Shown here one piece after another: positions 44,883-53,165 of a stretch of 64,000 bases of DNA. A program made the position numbers and the translations under genes. This stretch comes from Parasedimentitalea maritima (GTDB taxonomy: Bacteria > Pseudomonadota > Alphaproteobacteria > Rhodobacterales > Rhodobacteraceae). Position 1 is the first letter of the stretch, and the number at the start of each line of letters is the position of its first letter. Location: positions 62,001-126,000 of the forward strand of contig NZ_VAUA01000012.1 of the NCBI RefSeq assembly GCF_005771405.1, in the 5' to 3' direction. Under the pieces are notes generated by a model, which saw nothing but the letters and a program-made list of their open reading frames with translations, did no database searches and was not told where the DNA came from.

Positions 44883-45547
44883 GCAATTTTTCCAGCACTA
44901 AGATGTACCCTTCGGTCCAGCTGATTTGCTACCTGTACCGAATGGGTCACTAAGAACAGGGCTGCCCCGCTTTCACGGACAAGTTTAAGCATCAAATCCA
45001 TCACCGCGGAGCTTGCTATTTCGTCCAAATTGCCGGTTGGTTCGTCCGCCAAAAGCAACTTTGGCCGTACAGCTAATGCACGTCCAATGGCCACTCTTTG
45101 CTGCTGTCCACCGGATAACTGCTCAGGGTAGCGATCGCCTAGCTCCGTCAAACCTAACCGACTAGTTAATGATGTAATCCAGGTCAGATCGACACGGTTG
45201 GCCAACCGGGCATGAAGGGAAATATTTTGCGCCACGTTCAACGAGGGTACGAGATTGAATTGTTGAAAAACTAAGGAAACCGTATTGCGTCTCAATTCTG
45301 ATCGGGCACTGTCATTCAGATTGGTCAGGCTGGTGCCATCGATCTCTATTTCACCACTGTCGTAGTAGTCCAGTGCTCCAACTAAGTGCAGAAGGGTGCT
45401 TTTGCCGGAACCACTTTCACCAGTTAACGCGATGCTTTCTCCGGCCTGTAAGTCGAGCGAGACATCACGTAAAACTGCGCGTGACTCGCCTAGGCCTGCG
45501 TAACATTTGCTCACATTACGTATCTGAAGCAGTGTGTTATCGGTCAT
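44879..45547 (-). CDS. ABC transporter ATPase, LolD/MacB-like
   Basis: 222 aa from ATG at 45547, the size of LolD-type ATPases; a longer frame to 45787 has no family character. Walker A GESGSGKST, Q-loop LVFQQFNLVPSLNV, signature LSGGQQQRVAIGRAL and Walker B LLLADEPTGNLD are intact. The gene overlaps the permease start by four bases. It energises the FtsX-type permease. The alternative start at 45562 is possible. Confidence 0.9.
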   Translation of the reverse strand: MTDNTLLQIRNVSKCYAGLGESRAVLRDVSLDLQAGESIALTGESGSGKSTLLHLVGALDYYDSGEIEIDGTSLTNLNDSARSELRRNTVSLVFQQFNLVPSLNVAQNISLHARLANRVDLTWITSLTSRLGLTELGDRYPEQLSGGQQQRVAIGRALAVRPKLLLADEPTGNLDEIASSAVMDLMLKLVRESGAALFLVTHSVQVANQLDRRVHLSAGKIA

Positions 45548-45717
45548 TTCCCAATCCACCATATGGCTGCGATCCGTTGGTGTAACAGAATACCTGTTGA
45601 AGGAGAGTGTCCAGCACCAAGAGGGATGGCGGATTGCCGCGTGGTTTGGAGAACTGAATTGACGTTGCCCAAGCTCGAGGAGACAACAGGGCATCTTTGA
45701 GCGAAGGTGAACATCAC

Positions 45718-46038
45718 ATGAGTAAATTTGGCTGGTTCGTGGGACCTGCTTGTATCGTATTTGCGCTCGCAGCGCCGGCACGTGCAAATTTGATGAAAGA
45801 TGTCTGCGCTAAACGTGCGGAGAACTACAGTGGCTACAAGCCTCGTGGGCTGACCATCGGAGACCACCGTGGGCGATTGAGATTATCCGGGTCAGTTTCG
45901 ATTGGGGTTTCTACATCAACTGGCGGTAACACCGATACAAAGCCTTCCAATAGTAGTGAAAGTGCAGAAGACCGTAAACAGGATGCAAAGGTAGATCTTT
46001 ACTGGAGAGTGTTTGACGATTGCATGAAGGCGCAATAA
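45718..46038 (+). CDS. Small exported protein of unknown function
   Basis: 106 aa from ATG at 45718 with AAGGTG upstream. The first 28 residues (MSKFGWFVGPACIVFALAAPARA) form a signal peptide. The mature part holds two cysteines (VCAKRA near the start and DDCMKAQ at the end) that could form a disulfide, and a polar Ser/Thr-rich middle (VSTSTGGNTDTKPSNSSES). I recognise no family. It diverges from the ABC operon and precedes the channel-like gene by 70 bases, so the two may be expressed together. Confidence 0.65.
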   Translation: MSKFGWFVGPACIVFALAAPARANLMKDVCAKRAENYSGYKPRGLTIGDHRGRLRLSGSVSIGVSTSTGGNTDTKPSNSSESAEDRKQDAKVDLYWRVFDDCMKAQ

Positions 46039-46108
46039 TCCAATATAGTGGCCCAGAAAAAAAGACAGGCTGACTGCTATTACGTAGTTGGAACCAAAGG
46101 GATACAAG

Positions 46109-46555
46109 ATGTCGCTTCTACAGCAGTTACTTTGGGGCAGTCTGGTTCTGATACTATGTTTGATTTTGGAAACCGCCATTTTGCTGAGGTGTGCCAACAC
46201 CCTGCGAAACATGTCCAGTCGGTTGGGTAAGTTGTTTATGCCATGGCATACAACGGTTCTGATATCGGTGGCCCTGTCATACATCCTATTTGCGCACACG
46301 TTGCAGGTATGGATTTGGTCGTCTGGCTTTGTTCTCTCAGGGGCGTTGCCAGATTGGAATACAGCGATTTATTTCTCGTTGGTGACTTACACAACTGTTG
46401 GGTATGGCGACGTTGTTGTGGGGCCTGATTTGCGCATTTTTGCTGCTTTTGGAGCTGTAACAGGATTGCTGGGGTTTGGTATTAGTACTGCTTTTCTGGT
46501 AGGGGCGATGGGGAAAGTTTTCGTTTTTTCCCATGAGGATAGCAATAGTAATTAA
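46109..46555 (+). CDS. Two-helix potassium-channel-like protein
   Basis: 148 aa from ATG at 46109, with AAGGGA upstream. The filter TTVGYGD in YFSLVTYTTVGYGDVV is that of K+-selective channels, with a pore helix before it and a membrane segment after it (AFGAVTGLLGFGISTAFLVGAMG). The N-terminal part has two more hydrophobic stretches, LLWGSLVLILCLILE and VLISVALSYILFAHTL. It has no RCK domain. Its stop codon overlaps that of the convergent cardiolipin synthase gene. Potassium conduction is inferred from the filter only. Confidence 0.85.
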   Translation: MSLLQQLLWGSLVLILCLILETAILLRCANTLRNMSSRLGKLFMPWHTTVLISVALSYILFAHTLQVWIWSSGFVLSGALPDWNTAIYFSLVTYTTVGYGDVVVGPDLRIFAAFGAVTGLLGFGISTAFLVGAMGKVFVFSHEDSNSN

Positions 46556-47970
46556 AGTACTGGCGAAAACAATCTTGCAACGGGAGCTCCAATCCGGATC
46601 AAGAATTTTTGCTGATCCAGAGTTTGCGTAAGCTCAACCGAATGCAAGAAGTCCTGCTCAAGCATTGTCTCCACCTTTTGTGCAGCTCCGTTGTCGAAGA
46701 AAAATACCATAGCTTCAAAGTTTAAGCGAAACGATCGATTGTCCAGGTTGGTTGTACCTATACCAGCAATACTATCGTCAACCAGAATGGCTTTTTGGTG
46801 CATGAAACCATGGCTGTAACGTAGAATCTTAACTCCCGCACGACGAAGGTCGTCGAAGTAGGAATAGGCAGCTAGCCAAGGGGCATAGTGGTCGATACTG
46901 TTCGGTAAAAGGATCCTCACGTCTATACCCTGTAAGGCTGCGTGCTTCAGTGCGGCAACAACATCTAAATCTGGAACAAAATAGGGCGAGGCAAGCCAGA
47001 CTCGTCTTCGGGCTGCTGAAATCGCTGAGAAAAACATCATAGACCCAGTTTCGGTTGTATTGTCCCCTGGACCGGTTGCGATGATGAGTGCGGAAAGATC
47101 TTGGCTTGCATGTTTAGCGTCCCAAGTTAGCAAATCCAACAGTGGCTCTTCTGTTAGCCAATGCCAGTCTTCGGCAAAGACCAGCTGCAACTGCAGGACT
47201 ACTGGACCTGTCAAGCGGACATGGGTATCTCGCCAGTGACCAATCTTAACATTTTTCCCCAGGTATTCATCACCTACATTCAGACCTCCAATAAATCCGA
47301 TCTGCCCATCTGCGATCACAGTCTTGCGATGGTTGCGGAAATTTAACAGAAAGCGGTGTTTTGGTCCGCGTCTGGTTGTTGGATCCACGAGGTTTACTCC
47401 CGCAGCCCCTAACGCAGCAAAATAGCTCCGGGGCAGCGCATGGCTGCCCACTGCGTCTGTTATGAACCAGACAGCCACTCCACGGTGGGCTGCTGCAATC
47501 ATATGGTCTCGTAATTGTTTACCCAAGTCATCGTCACGGACGATATAGAATTGTACCAATACATATTCCTGCGCGGTGTCCATGGCTTGAAAAATAGAGT
47601 CAAACACCTCCGGTCCGTCAATCAGCAACTCAAATCCATTCCCTCGGCATATCGGCAGCCCGGCAACGGCTTGGAACGGGGCAGGGTTGATCGTTAGTTT
47701 TTCGGGAAATGCGATGTGGTCCTCCGGGAAACTTTTAATTTTGCGTACTACCCGTTCAGATTGCAGTCTCGTCGCGCGATAGTTTTTGAAACGATGATGG
47801 CCGAAGAACATATAGGCGGGCAAAGCGACAATGGGCAGGGCCAGCAAGAAAACGACCCATCCCATAGCGCCTTGTGGTGTTCTGGCGGTGCGAGCTGCAC
47901 TTAGGGCAGATATGCCTGCTGCGGTCCACATGACTAGCACGATGAGTGAGCTAAGAGTTACCGATAACAT
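46552..47970 (-). CDS. cls: Cardiolipin synthase (phospholipase D family)
   Basis: 472 aa, typical for bacterial Cls. Two N-terminal membrane helices are followed by a pair of PLD motifs, H214-x-K216-x4-D221 (HRKTVIAD) and H391-x-K393-x4-D398 (HQKAILVD), each followed by the usual GG or GTTN run. It condenses two phosphatidylglycerols, or a related pair, to cardiolipin in the inner membrane. Its stop codon shares TTAA with the convergent channel-like gene. Confidence 0.93.
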   Translation of the reverse strand: MLSVTLSSLIVLVMWTAAGISALSAARTARTPQGAMGWVVFLLALPIVALPAYMFFGHHRFKNYRATRLQSERVVRKIKSFPEDHIAFPEKLTINPAPFQAVAGLPICRGNGFELLIDGPEVFDSIFQAMDTAQEYVLVQFYIVRDDDLGKQLRDHMIAAAHRGVAVWFITDAVGSHALPRSYFAALGAAGVNLVDPTTRRGPKHRFLLNFRNHRKTVIADGQIGFIGGLNVGDEYLGKNVKIGHWRDTHVRLTGPVVLQLQLVFAEDWHWLTEEPLLDLLTWDAKHASQDLSALIIATGPGDNTTETGSMMFFSAISAARRRVWLASPYFVPDLDVVAALKHAALQGIDVRILLPNSIDHYAPWLAAYSYFDDLRRAGVKILRYSHGFMHQKAILVDDSIAGIGTTNLDNRSFRLNFEAMVFFFDNGAAQKVETMLEQDFLHSVELTQTLDQQKFLIRIGAPVARLFSPVL

Positions 47971-48307
47971 AAGTTCTGTCCCTACTAGATTTTTTTGGTT
48001 ACAGCCACACTTGTGGCCATCTGGGGCTGATCTTGTTTCAATAGATTTTTAACGGGCTACATCTTGACCGCGTCATCGGGTATCTACTCCTTAGAAGGTT
48101 TCCATCTAGCGTTACAATGAGTTGCATATGTTCATAAAGCTCCAGACCTAGCACTTTGATCAATAGCGATTTCAACCACACCAGAGTTTCGATGGGATAC
48201 TTTACAAAGTTGTTGCATACCTGTTGCGCGTAAGACCTAATTGCCGAAAGGGCTAAGCTGCAACCAAGAGCACTTGTCCCCGAATTTCTAACGATGAGAC
48301 AGGCCCA
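47971..48307. other. Divergent intergenic region, 337 bases
   Basis: The gap lies between the divergent cls and yihY-like genes and should hold both promoters. Apart from the palindrome at 48004-48017 I see no gene, RNA or repeat. A minus-strand frame across it has no signs of being real. Confidence 0.5.
48004..48017. promoter_or_regulatory. Inverted repeat upstream of cls
   Basis: GCCACA-ct-TGTGGC is a perfect 14-base palindrome 34 bases upstream of the cardiolipin synthase start. It could be an operator; no regulator is known. Confidence 0.25.
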
Positions 48308-49213
48308 ATGCCGCTGACCTTTGTTCAAGCCTTGCCACCCGCGCTAGTGGCTGCAGCTAAGCGTTTCAACCGAAAACAAGGTTGGGTGCTTAGCAGCCAT
48401 ATCGCAATGTCGATGATGTTGGCCTTGTTCCCATTTGTCCTTTTCACCGTTGCGCTAGCAGGCGCAATTGCCGGAGCGTTGTCACAGGATGTGCAACTGG
48501 ATGATATGCTGGATCTGTTGTTTGGCGCATGGCCACAAGCCGTTGCTGAGCCGATTGTAAGGGAATTGTACGCTGTGCTGGCAGCATCTAATTCGAAGCT
48601 GATGACTTTGGGCGGAGTGCTGGCCTTGTATTTTGCCTCAAATGGCGTTGATGCGGTAAGATTGGCCATGGTTCAAGCATATCGCGATAGCGATTCAAGG
48701 CCATTCTGGAAAAGCAGATTGTTATGCTTGATGTTTGTCATCCTCGGTGGTGCCGGAATTATGGCAGTAGCTTTTTTCGAATTCCTTTTACCGTTGTTTG
48801 TGTTGAATTTGGCCGAGTACTTCCCCCAACTATCTATCTCTCAGGGATGGGAGACTGGGGTGAATGGGCTGTTGGTGGCACTTATACCCTTGATTGCGGT
48901 GTTAGGTTGTCATGTTTGGTTGCCTGGACACCTACACAGTCTTGTACAGATACTGCCTGGCGCAGCATTGACAGTGCTATTGTGGTGGGTCGCCAGTTGG
49001 GGGTTTTCGGTATATGTCGGAGGTTTCGCCAGGTATTCAGCGACTTATGCTGGCTTAGCTGGTGCGATGGCCGCTCTGATGTTTCTTTATTTGAATGCAG
49101 CGATATTGATCTTTGGCGCTGAATTTAACGGCGCCTTGATCCGCACTTTTGATGAAGAAGACCAAGACGTGAACTCAAGCAAGGATCTGGATGCTAGTAG
49201 CCTTGATGATTGA
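48308..49213 (+). CDS. YihY/BrkB-family inner-membrane protein
   Basis: 301 aa with about six membrane helices. MSMMLALFPFVLFTVALAG, LALYFASNGVDAVRLAMVQAY and the late YAGLAGAMAALMFLYLNAAILIFGAEFNG are the hallmark segments of the YihY/BrkB family (once annotated ribonuclease BN). The true activity of the family is not settled. The C terminus is acidic (FDEEDQDVNSSKD). Confidence 0.9.
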   Translation: MPLTFVQALPPALVAAAKRFNRKQGWVLSSHIAMSMMLALFPFVLFTVALAGAIAGALSQDVQLDDMLDLLFGAWPQAVAEPIVRELYAVLAASNSKLMTLGGVLALYFASNGVDAVRLAMVQAYRDSDSRPFWKSRLLCLMFVILGGAGIMAVAFFEFLLPLFVLNLAEYFPQLSISQGWETGVNGLLVALIPLIAVLGCHVWLPGHLHSLVQILPGAALTVLLWWVASWGFSVYVGGFARYSATYAGLAGAMAALMFLYLNAAILIFGAEFNGALIRTFDEEDQDVNSSKDLDASSLDD

Positions 49214-49380
49214 TGGGGCATGAACAAAAGCCGCTATGCAATCGATGATTTTCTCGATCGCAACTATGGCACTTGACGAAAAGTGGCCAAATTGCCTTAT
49301 TTCGGCCATTTGCCCGGCTTAGTTGTTAGCTAGCCATTAACCATAGCATGGATCATTTGGTGACCGGTTAGAGGGTTTCG

Positions 49381-49569
49381 ATGACAAAATTGGGTAAAAA
49401 AATTCGCCACTCGCAACTGTTTGAAATGCTGCGTCAAAAAAATGCGTCAGACCAGGTCAATCGACGCCTTCAAGTCTCTCGCCGCAGTGACGGCGAGGGT
49501 AAAGATACACTGATGCTACGCACTATGGCTGAGCGTTCGCTAATTGTACCGTCAAACGGGCGTGTTTAG
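49381..49569 (+). CDS. Small basic protein, unassigned
   Basis: 62 aa, rich in Lys and Arg (LGKKIRHSQLFEMLRQKN, VNRRLQVSRRSDGE). GAGGG stands eight bases before the ATG, a fair ribosome binding site. No family is recognised. It stands alone between the yihY-like gene and the convergent rlmE. It may be a small conserved protein or chance. Confidence 0.4.
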   Translation: MTKLGKKIRHSQLFEMLRQKNASDQVNRRLQVSRRSDGEGKDTLMLRTMAERSLIVPSNGRV

Positions 49570-49589
49570 GGGATTTGGCTTGATTAACG

Positions 49590-50306
49590 TCAACCTCTAA
49601 AGCCCATTGCAACAACGAATTTCTCTGAACTGTCCGAGCGAGACGCAGGTGGTTTCATGTTCATCACTTTCGTGAATTTTTGCTTTAGAAGTTTCTGAAG
49701 TTCACCTTCGGCACCGCCGGCAAGAACTTTGGCGACAAAAGTACCGCCTTCTTCAAGAACATCGAATGAGAAATAGGCTGCAGCTTCGCAAAGAGATATG
49801 ATCCTTAAGTGGTCAGTCTGTTTGTGACCGCAACTGGCCGCAGCCATATCTGACATCACTACATCAGCCTTACTACCGAGCCATTCTTTAACCTGAATGT
49901 CAGCACCATCATCCATAAAGTCGAGCTGATACAACTCTGCACCGGCCAAACTCTCCATTTCCTGAAGATCGACGCCCAAAATTGTGCCGACTGCCTTCCC
50001 CTTTTTTTCACCCAGAGCATTGATGCGTTTGACCGCAACCTGACACCAACCTCCAGGCGCACACCCAAGATCGACTACACGCGCGCCAGGGACTAGAAAG
50101 CGATATTTATCATCGACTTCCATGATTTTGTAGGCTGCACGCCCGCGGTAGCCCTCGAGCTTGGCGCGCTTAACATATGGGTCATTCAACTGTCGCTGCA
50201 GCCAGCGGCTCGAACTCAGTGTGCGGCCGCGTGCTGTTTTGACCTTTACCTTGAGGTCGCGTTGACCGCGTCCAGAGGTATTCTTGCCAGTTGGTGTTTT
50301 AGCCAT
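49590..50306 (-). CDS. rlmE: 23S rRNA 2'-O-ribose U2552 methyltransferase (RlmE/FtsJ)
   Basis: 238 aa from ATG at 50306; an upstream start at 50354 is less likely. [13 protein letters not shown], the SAM motif [14 protein letters not shown] and [17 protein letters not shown] are those of RlmE, and the K-D-K-E tetrad is consistent with RAAYK, MSDMA, FVAKV and SSEKF. It methylates U2552 of the ribosomal A-loop. A basic N-terminal extension of about 30 residues is common in alphaproteobacteria. Confidence 0.95.
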   Translation of the reverse strand: MAKTPTGKNTSGRGQRDLKVKVKTARGRTLSSSRWLQRQLNDPYVKRAKLEGYRGRAAYKIMEVDDKYRFLVPGARVVDLGCAPGGWCQVAVKRINALGEKKGKAVGTILGVDLQEMESLAGAELYQLDFMDDGADIQVKEWLGSKADVVMSDMAAASCGHKQTDHLRIISLCEAAAYFSFDVLEEGGTFVAKVLAGGAEGELQKLLKQKFTKVMNMKPPASRSDSSEKFVVAMGFRG

Positions 50307-50405
50307 CACATAGATCCGTTTCATTCCGCCAGTCGGTTCAGAACTTGAAACCATCAGCGTGTTACATGCCGATTTAGGGTAACATGAGCCAAAGGAAAAG
50401 GGGCA

Positions 50406-51068
50406 TTAACCCTGCAGCTGCTCCAGCGCCGCCGTCATCAGGGCCATGAACTCGAATTCCTTGCCTTTCGTGTGAACCTTGAATTCGCATTCTTCAGCAG
50501 CAAATTTTTCAAATGTGATCTTCCCATCGGTCAAAGCCACCATCGCATCGTACGAAGTTTTTTGCTCCAGGTCAGGGTTCGTCGCAGCTTGATAAGTCAA
50601 TTCTGCTTGACCAGAATTGGCGATGAGTAAAAAATTTTCTCCATCAACCAATATGGACACTTCTAAGCGAGTATTTGAAGTGACCGCGCGCTGACAGGCG
50701 GTTCCTAAGGTTGCTGCAAGTGTTCGTAGATTACCAGGGCGGGAGACCTCACCTTGCAGCGGAAACTGCCTTCCAAACTGCGCAAGCTCAAACAATAGGC
50801 TGCTTGTGCGCATTCCGGTTTGAGTAAGTTGATACAGAACTGCACCATGTTTTTCTTGAGTCTTTTCGATCAGGTCATCGCTTGTCATTTTGGTCAGGCG
50901 GTCGGTCAATAGGTTCGCAGCAATTCCAGTTAACCCCTTTTGTAGTTCTGTAAACCGTCCTGGGCCAGCGTGGAGGTCGCGTAAAATTAGTAAAGTCCAT
51001 CGATCGCCAACGCGGTCCAGTGCGCGGGCAATTGGGCAACCTAATTTATAAGTCCGAGTTTTTGCCAC
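50406..51068 (-). CDS. HxlR-family regulator with C-terminal SCP2-like domain
   Basis: 220 aa, GTG start. The N-terminal winged helix CPIARALDRVGDRWTLLILRDL and the wing LTGIAANLLTDRLTKM are typical of HxlR. Residues after about 115 resemble the SCP2-like sterol/lipid-binding fold seen in some long HxlR proteins, which suggests a lipophilic effector. Inverted repeats with the half-site GCTTTA/TAAAGC lie 23-60 bases upstream. It sits between rlmE and the Ppx/GppA gene, which are usually next to each other in this group. Confidence 0.85.
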   Translation of the reverse strand: MAKTRTYKLGCPIARALDRVGDRWTLLILRDLHAGPGRFTELQKGLTGIAANLLTDRLTKMTSDDLIEKTQEKHGAVLYQLTQTGMRTSSLLFELAQFGRQFPLQGEVSRPGNLRTLAATLGTACQRAVTSNTRLEVSILVDGENFLLIANSGQAELTYQAATNPDLEQKTSYDAMVALTDGKITFEKFAAEECEFKVHTKGKEFEFMALMTAALEQLQG

Positions 51069-51090
51069 TTAGCATCCCTCAAAACTGTCT

Positions 51091-51128
51091 GCTTTAAAAA
51101 CTAAAGCGTGTGGTTCGGTTTTTAAAGC
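51091..51128. promoter_or_regulatory. Nested inverted repeats upstream of HxlR gene
   Basis: GCTTTAAAAAC (51091-51101) pairs perfectly with GTTTTTAAAGC (51118-51128), and within it GCTTTA-aaaac-TAAAGC (51091-51107) is a second palindrome. Three related half-sites in 38 bases, beginning 23 bases upstream of the GTG, suggest an operator for the HxlR protein. Confidence 0.55.
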
Positions 51129-51265
51129 AAAATGCTGGAAAAGTCGCCACTCTTGTACTTTGTTGTTGTGGGCTTGGAGGTTAGTATCCTTGTTTTCAAA
51201 GGTTTTAGGGAGTGAGTGGGCCAAGTGTTTGAAGAGGCTTATGCAGAAATGGGGAGGGCGGACCG

Positions 51266-51379
51266 ATGATATTTGGAATGCTGAATAAGAAAAATGCGAG
51301 GCAAAGAGCTTGTAAACAAAGCTATTTGGCCGCACCTAATGAGTCGTTTGTCTCACAGCAATCGACCGCATGTATTTGA
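51266..51379 (+). CDS. Possible very small reading frame
   Basis: 37 aa (MIFGMLNKKNARQRACKQ at the start) with GGAGGG ending nine bases before the ATG, which is a good ribosome binding site. It lies on the plus strand between two minus-strand genes. No family is recognised. The good Shine-Dalgarno is the only support. Confidence 0.2.
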   Translation: MIFGMLNKKNARQRACKQSYLAAPNESFVSQQSTACI

Positions 51380-51440
51380 CTTATACGCGAAATTTGCCGG
51401 AATGTGGAGCCAACATCTACGCTTTCGAAGTGTTGAATTC

Positions 51441-52553
51441 CTAAAACGGACCATCGTCCAAAACACCTGCCGCGCTCATCTGGGCATAAAGCAAACCTTC
51501 GCGTAAGCCGCGGTCCGCAACAGACAACCGATCAGTTGGCCAGCAACGCAACAAGGCTTGCAGGATGGCTGAACCAGACATGATCAGGGCCTGTCTGTCT
51601 TCGCCAATGCGTGGATCTTGGCGCCGCCCCATGGGTCCAAGGTCCAGGTACCCACGGATAACTTTGTCAATCTGATCACTGGTCATCCGCAATCCGTCTA
51701 CCTTGGTGCGGTCGTATCGTTTTAGCCCGAGATGTGAGGCTGCAACAGTAGTAACTGTACCGGACGTTCCAACAATTTGAAATCCTGCCCGAGCTTGCAC
51801 ATCCTTATAGGGGGCGAAATCAGCCAGATTTTCTTCAAAAAACCAACTCATCAACGCAAAGCGAGCGCCGTCGTCTTCGACATCGTTAAACTGATCGCGC
51901 AGAGTGGCCACACCTAAAGGAACCGAGATCCAGTCAACAACTTTGGCCGCAGGAAACAGGCTGTCGGTTGTCCGGAACCCATTGTGAAGGCGCATAATGG
52001 CGGCAGACCGGTCGCGACGAGGAACCGATGAAATGTCAATCCACACCAATTCGGTCGACCCGCCGCCGATATCAACCACCAACAATTGTTCCGTTTGGGT
52101 CGAAACCAGTGGCGCACAGGAAATAACAGCCAGTCGCGCCTCTTCTTCGGGCTGAATGATTTCCAATGTCAGCCCGGTCTCGCGCCGAACCTGACGAATG
52201 AACTCTCGAGAGTTTTTAGCCCGGCGGCAGGCTTCAGTGGCAACCAGCCGCATGTGGGTGACGCGGTTTCGTTTCAGTTTTTGTTGGCAGATGCGCAGCG
52301 CCTGAACGGTACGCGCCATTGAAGACCGTGACAATCGTCCGGTCCGCTCCAACCCGGCGCCGAGCTGCACCGATTTGGAGAAACTGTCCACTACATGAAA
52401 GCCGCTGCCCTTGGGTTGGGCAATCAGCATCCGGCAGCTATTTGTACCCAGATCCAACGCTGCATACAGCGCATCAGGATTGGGTCGGGCTGGCACAGGT
52501 GGCTCTACCGCCTTGGGGAACGCGCCCGCACCATTAGAACGCTTGGGCGCCAT
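51441..52553 (-). CDS. Ppx/GppA exopolyphosphatase-family protein
   Basis: 370 aa. ALDLGTNSCRMLIAQP is the N-terminal phosphate-1 motif of the ASKHA fold, VVDIGGGSTELVW the second motif, and GTSGTVTTVAA the third. It lacks the long C-terminal HD-like domain of E. coli Ppx, as usual for alphaproteobacterial single-domain members. It hydrolyses polyphosphate or pppGpp; which one cannot be told. In this bacterial group it is typically adjacent to rlmE; here an HxlR gene lies between. Confidence 0.92.
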   Translation of the reverse strand: MAPKRSNGAGAFPKAVEPPVPARPNPDALYAALDLGTNSCRMLIAQPKGSGFHVVDSFSKSVQLGAGLERTGRLSRSSMARTVQALRICQQKLKRNRVTHMRLVATEACRRAKNSREFIRQVRRETGLTLEIIQPEEEARLAVISCAPLVSTQTEQLLVVDIGGGSTELVWIDISSVPRRDRSAAIMRLHNGFRTTDSLFPAAKVVDWISVPLGVATLRDQFNDVEDDGARFALMSWFFEENLADFAPYKDVQARAGFQIVGTSGTVTTVAASHLGLKRYDRTKVDGLRMTSDQIDKVIRGYLDLGPMGRRQDPRIGEDRQALIMSGSAILQALLRCWPTDRLSVADRGLREGLLYAQMSAAGVLDDGPF

Positions 52554-52767
52554 GAGTCACGCCCTCCGATTATCGTGTTACATCCGACAATAGGTGCGCA
52601 GGCTGGCACACGCAAGACGCTGTGACGCTCTGTCTGACATCTGCTTGAATTCGCTCCCGTCAAATTCATAAACCAGATGAAAATTATGAGGGTGCAGGGT
52701 TGTAGCCTTCAATGAAGCAAAATTGTAATTTCCTGATATTGAAAACGTCGCTCAGAACCCCCGGTTT

Positions 52768-52780
52768 GTCGAAATTCGAC
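52768..52780. promoter_or_regulatory. Palindrome in 5' region of metF-type operon
   Basis: GTCGAA-A-TTCGAC is a perfect 13-base palindrome 63 bases upstream of the first gene of the MetF cluster. It may be an operator; I could not identify a riboswitch in this 289-base gap. Confidence 0.3.
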
Positions 52781-52842
52781 CTACGCGCATCCCATAGGCG
52801 CACTAAACCAAAGGTATCAGAGCTATCTGGAAGGAAGCAGCA

Positions 52843-53139
52843 ATGCCTGAGGTCACCATCGTTTACTGGCGCGATATTCCGGCGCAGGTTATTGTCGGAA
52901 AGGGTCGTCGTGGCTCTAAGCGCCAATTGGAGGAACGGTTCGAGCAAGCGATCGACCGTGCAGCCATGAGGGTGAACGCAAAAGACGCCGATGCCTACCT
53001 GGCAGAATGGCGCAAAGCGGCATCCTATACTGTTGAAGGTGACGCTGCCGAAATTGTTGTTTCCGAGGCCGAACGGCTCGAAGCTGAATATGATCAGGAT
53101 CTTCTTAAGACACTGATTCAGAATGACGGATGGGCCTAG
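52843..53139 (+). CDS. Small virulence-factor-domain protein
   Basis: 98 aa. The sequence EVTIVYWRDIPAQVIVGKGRRGSKRQLEERFEQAIDRAAM matches the so-called virulence factor domain (PF13769-like) found in alphaproteobacteria next to MetF and corrinoid methyltransferase genes. The domain has no known biochemical function. AAGGAAG precedes the ATG. It is first in the three-gene cluster, with 26 bases to the next start. Confidence 0.75.
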   Translation: MPEVTIVYWRDIPAQVIVGKGRRGSKRQLEERFEQAIDRAAMRVNAKDADAYLAEWRKAASYTVEGDAAEIVVSEAERLEAEYDQDLLKTLIQNDGWA

Positions 53140-53165
53140 GCTCGACACGACTATGGGAGGCCGTG

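Larger units (their letters stand above)
51069..51440. other. 372-base gap between HxlR and Ppx/GppA genes
   Basis: AT-rich region. It holds the HxlR operator candidates and a possible 37-residue plus-strand frame (listed separately). I see no RNA gene. It and the HxlR gene interrupt the usual ppx-rlmE order. Confidence 0.5.

Noticed and set aside
45562-45787. Long N-terminal extension of the LolD-like ATPase
   Set aside because: The extra 80 residues are rich in Cys, His and Ser and unlike any ABC protein; they overlap the promoter region of the divergent gene.
48038-48328. 96-residue minus-strand frame between cls and the yihY-like gene
   Set aside because: It overlaps the start of the yihY-like gene and has no family motif or ribosome binding site.
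51069-51335. 88-residue minus-strand frame upstream of the HxlR gene
   Set aside because: It covers the HxlR operator region, is rich in Phe and Ser, and has no recognisable features.
52554-52842. A SAM or cobalamin riboswitch before the MetF cluster
   Set aside because: I looked for the conserved cores and a strong multi-helix fold in this 289-base gap and found only a short palindrome.
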